A stretch of 26,289 nt of DNA from assembly GCA_049644305.1 (NCBI GenBank), contig JBARRQ010000099.1, positions 1 through 26,289 of the forward strand, given 5' to 3'. Under the pieces are notes generated by a model that was given only the letters and a program-made list of their open reading frames with translations, had not been told where the DNA came from and searched no databases. Positions 24,022 through 26,289 of this stretch are shown here, piece after piece. This DNA is from AC-32 sp049644305 (GTDB taxonomy: Bacteria; Actinomycetota; Thermoleophilia; Gaiellales; Gaiellaceae). The number at the start of each line of letters is the position of its first letter. Position 1 is the first letter of the stretch. The position numbers and the translations under genes are program-made.

Positions 24022-24136
24022 CGGCTGACGTCCATCCGGCGCCTGGGCCGGCGTTCGGGAATGTCACCTGAGCCGGCGCCAGCGTCGGAATCGTCCCTCC
24101 TCGACACCGGGGCCGCCGCGGAGAAGAATCATCCGC

Positions 24137-24346
24137 ATGAACCTCGTTCTCGGTCTCGCACATCACACGGGTATACGCCTCGCCGAAGTCGGGTTTCTGC
24201 TTCTCCTATTCGCAGGTATCTGGCTGGCGGCAGCACAGATCCCCCGGTTCAAGCTCGCCTCCGCGAGGACGATCGTGGCGGGCCTCGCTCTCGCGATCAG
24301 CGGCTTGCTTCTCATCGTTGCTACCCACTGGGGTCACTTCGGCTAG
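24137..24346 (+). CDS. Small two-helix membrane protein
   Basis: A 69-residue protein starting at ATG 24137, with GGAGAAG 10 bases upstream. Two hydrophobic helices are clear: about 15-34 (LAEVGFLLLLFAGIWLAAAQ) and about 44-64 (TIVAGLALAISGLLLIVAT). The short loop PRFKLAS between them is basic and so probably cytoplasmic, which places both termini outside. The remaining residues include His pairs at the N-terminus (LAHHTG) and HWGHFG at the end, which could bind a metal. I do not recognise a family. Hydrophobicity, a clean ribosome-binding site and high-GC codon use support it as a real gene. Confidence 0.65.
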   Translation: MNLVLGLAHHTGIRLAEVGFLLLLFAGIWLAAAQIPRFKLASARTIVAGLALAISGLLLIVATHWGHFG

Positions 24347-24388
24347 CTACTAGCGCCGACCGCCCCCAGAGCAGCAACTGGGCCAAAC

Positions 24389-24401
24389 GGTGTCGGACAC
24401 C
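24389..24401. repeat. REP-like palindrome, copy 2
   Basis: GGTGTCGGACACC matches copy 1 (18996-19008) when read on the reverse strand. The gap 24347-24487 that holds it shows no other feature. Confidence 0.5.
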
Positions 24402-24487
24402 CATCTTCGGTTGTCATGCACGTCGGCAGAGTGCAGGCTTCTGTTTGAGATGATCGCGGCGTTTCTGCCACCTGTGCTCTCGGCGCG

Positions 24488-25954
24488 GTGGTGGCACGGG
24501 TGATTCGTGGATCGGCTCCGCTGCTCGTCACCGTGCTGGTGACGCTCGCGCTCTCCGGCTCGGCGGCCCCTTTCTCGCAGGGCGAGGTGTCGCTCACGTT
24601 CCAGGATCAGGGTCCGGTGCTCACGGGGCCCGAGCTCGGCTTGCCCGCGGGGGAGGGCGTGTGGCGGCCGACCGCGGCCGTGCTCCCGGACGGCCGGATT
24701 CGGCTCTATTACATTGTCAGCGGTCCGGCCGTGCCTCTAGAAGCGTCGGGCGTCTTCAGCGCGATCTCCAGCGACGGGCTTCACTTCACGTCCGAGCCCG
24801 GACGGCGGTCGGGTAACTCCAGCGGTGCTCACATCGAGCGGTTACCTGACGGACGCTGGCGCCTCTACACCCCGCACAGAGACAGCAGCGGCACTCCGGA
24901 CGGAATCGCAAGCGCGATCAGCGCCGACGGCCTCAGCTTCACCGACGAGCCGGGTCTCAGGTTGAGTGGGAGTCCGCACCCGGGAGCCTGGGGACTCAGC
25001 TGCTGCGGGATCGTCAAGCTCGCCGACGGCCGCTACCGGATGTACGTGAGCACGTTGCAGAACCAGCCTGGACCCGGAAACCCGCCTCCGCAGGTCTACA
25101 GCGCGGTGTCGTCCGACCTCGCCGACTGGACGCTCGAGCCGGGGGTCAGGCTCACAGGGGAGTGGAACCCGGCGCCCTTGGCGAATCCCGACAGCTCGCT
25201 CATGCTCGTCGGCGCGATGGGAGTGTTCGGCGGCACGATGCAGACGGCATCATCGCTGGACGGACTCGCCTTCGCGAATTCGGTGCTGGCGAACCTCTCC
25301 GGCGGAAATCCCGCGTTCGTCACACTTCCCGACGGGCGCCTGCTCATGTACTACAGCGTGAGTGACGACGTTCCGCCGACGATCAACGCGGCGATTGTCG
25401 TGCGGATCGCCGCTCCTACGGTCAGCTATCCCTCACCGGCGGTGACGGCCATCACTACAACGAGCGCGCACGTGTCCGCCTTAGTCGATCCGCACGGAAC
25501 GACGACGAACTACGCGTTCGAGTTCGGCAGGTCGACGGGCTACGGCGACTCGAGCAACCTGGTTGATGTCCCAACGCCGAATGGGCAGCAGACGGTGAAC
25601 GCCACACTCGGCGGCCTCTCTCCGGCCACGACCTACCACTTCCGCGTCGATGCCTACAACTCGGTCGGTACCGCCTACGGAGCCGACGAGAGCTTTACCA
25701 CCGCCACGTGCCGGTTCCGCTCGGGAAGCGACCGAGGCTGGGAGGTCGTTCTTGCGCACGCGACGACGGGGACGGCCGCGGCCAGAACGCTGGCGCGAGC
25801 GGGCAAGGTCGAGCACGCGAAGGCGCGAGTCGAGCGCGACGCTTGCACCGACTACGAGACCGGGATCGCCGGTCTGAGCCGCAAGGGCTCAGCCACGGCG
25901 TTGCGCGCAGCAAAGCGACGCGGCTTTCGTCGCGCCGGGCTCGAGCGCACCTAG
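24488..25954 (+). CDS. Secreted beta-propeller, FN3 and SPOR-like domain protein
   Basis: A 488-residue exported protein. GTG 24488 or 24491 starts a signal peptide (VIRGSAPLLVTVLVTLALSG), with cleavage probably after SAA near residue 27. Residues about 35-310 carry propeller-like repeats, each with LPDGRxRLY-type strands and SAISSDGLxFTxEPG turns, as in five-bladed glycosidase (GH43/GH32-like) folds. A fibronectin type III domain follows (about 312-408: TSAHVSALVDPHGTTTNYAF, LSPATTYHFRVDAYNSVGTA). The last 75 residues (GWEVVLAHATTGTAAARTLA... DYETGIAGLSRKGSATALRA) look like a SPOR-like domain, which binds denuded peptidoglycan in other proteins. The usual catalytic acids of GH43 cannot be assigned, so it may be a binding rather than cleaving protein. 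Confidence 0.75.
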   Translation: MVARVIRGSAPLLVTVLVTLALSGSAAPFSQGEVSLTFQDQGPVLTGPELGLPAGEGVWRPTAAVLPDGRIRLYYIVSGPAVPLEASGVFSAISSDGLHFTSEPGRRSGNSSGAHIERLPDGRWRLYTPHRDSSGTPDGIASAISADGLSFTDEPGLRLSGSPHPGAWGLSCCGIVKLADGRYRMYVSTLQNQPGPGNPPPQVYSAVSSDLADWTLEPGVRLTGEWNPAPLANPDSSLMLVGAMGVFGGTMQTASSLDGLAFANSVLANLSGGNPAFVTLPDGRLLMYYSVSDDVPPTINAAIVVRIAAPTVSYPSPAVTAITTTSAHVSALVDPHGTTTNYAFEFGRSTGYGDSSNLVDVPTPNGQQTVNATLGGLSPATTYHFRVDAYNSVGTAYGADESFTTATCRFRSGSDRGWEVVLAHATTGTAAARTLARAGKVEHAKARVERDACTDYETGIAGLSRKGSATALRAAKRRGFRRAGLERT

Positions 25955-25976
25955 AGAGCAGCGGGCTGGTAGGCCC

Positions 25977-26289
25977 TCAGGCCGCCGTGCGGATCTTCTT
26001 CAGGCCGTCCAGGATCAGGTCGAGGCCGAACTCGAACGCGCTCACGTCGTGATGCGGGCCTTCGGCGAAGTGCTGCTCACCGTGCTCGCGGAGATGCGGG
26101 TACTCCTCGGCGGTGATCGACTGCTCGAACGCCGCCATCATGTCCGCGGCGTCCGCATCGCTGTAGGAGTGGCTCGCCTCCCAGAGCGAGAAGCCGAAGA
26201 TGTGCCCGTCGAGGACGTGGTAGCCGTGGTAGGTCGTCTCGGCTGAGAACCCGGCTTCGCGGAGCCGGCCGAGAAGGGAGTCCATGTAG
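25977..26289 (-). CDS. TetR family regulator, C-terminal part (5' truncated)
   Basis: The frame is open to the window edge, so the N-terminal helix-turn-helix lies outside; the ATG at 26285 is internal. The visible 102 residues (MDSLLGRLREAGFSAETTYH, YHVLDGHIFGFSLWEASHSY, FEFGLDLILDGLKKI) are the ligand-binding C-terminal half of a TetR protein of the tetracycline-repressor-like group. Its ligand and targets cannot be seen. It converges on the secreted propeller gene with 22 bases between, and the gap holds no strong terminator. Confidence 0.8.
   Translation of the reverse strand, partial: YMDSLLGRLREAGFSAETTYHGYHVLDGHIFGFSLWEASHSYSDADAADMMAAFEQSITAEEYPHLREHGEQHFAEGPHHDVSAFEFGLDLILDGLKKIRTAA

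Noticed and set aside
19101..26289. The accessory block as a defence island
   Set aside because: No nuclease, helicase, methyltransferase, reverse transcriptase, CRISPR repeat or abortive-infection domain could be found.

Overview
The window is dense, high-GC bacterial chromosome with many GTG starts and short or overlapping gene junctions. At least ten genes carry a TAnnnT -10 hexamer 6-8 bases before the start codon, the mark of leaderless transcription common in Actinobacteria. The order prfB-ftsE-ftsX-rnr-smpB-ssrA and the style of the LytR_C protein suggest a deep-branching actinobacterium, probably class Thermoleophilia (Gaiellales or Solirubrobacterales). That placement is inference; no 16S or marker search was possible.

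Region 1 (1-6825) is cell-envelope precursor and SAM-recycling metabolism. It holds the C-terminal part of a LytR_C-domain protein, UDP-glucose 6-dehydrogenase, a sugar-phosphate nucleotidyltransferase, a phosphomannose-isomerase-like cupin, S-adenosylhomocysteine hydrolase, a reverse-strand YhbS-like acetyltransferase, 5-methylthioribose-1-phosphate isomerase (mtnA) and a second nucleotidyltransferase coupled to mtnA.

Region 2 (6826-18825) is conserved housekeeping: comF, long-form hpf, a conserved hypothetical gene, secA, prfB (RF2, with a +1 programmed frameshift), ftsE-ftsX, an RNase II/R-family exoribonuclease, smpB and ssrA (tmRNA). Ribosome hibernation, termination, rescue and the decay of rescued messages are therefore encoded close together. 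Two reverse-strand GNAT genes lie between smpB and ssrA. Their promoter appears to share its -10 bases with the ssrA promoter.

Region 3 (18826-26289) is accessory. It opens with a 245-bp segment between the ssrA 3' end and a perfect 15-bp copy of it, which looks like an attachment-site scar. Then come a nucleotidyltransferase, a GNAT coupled to a YcaQ-type winged-helix protein, a cupin-TPR protein, two adjacent gene husks that keep both termini but have lost their middles (a VOC/glyoxalase and a metallo-beta-lactamase-like protein), a dienelactone hydrolase, an intact relative of the second husk, a 69-residue membrane protein, a secreted propeller-FN3-SPOR-like protein and the C-terminal part of a TetR regulator.

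I see no CRISPR array, intact transposase, phage module, tRNA or recognisable defence system. The most unusual features are regulatory (stop codons doubling as -10 elements, and two divergent promoters with shared -10 bases) and evolutionary (the ssrA scar and the paired husks).
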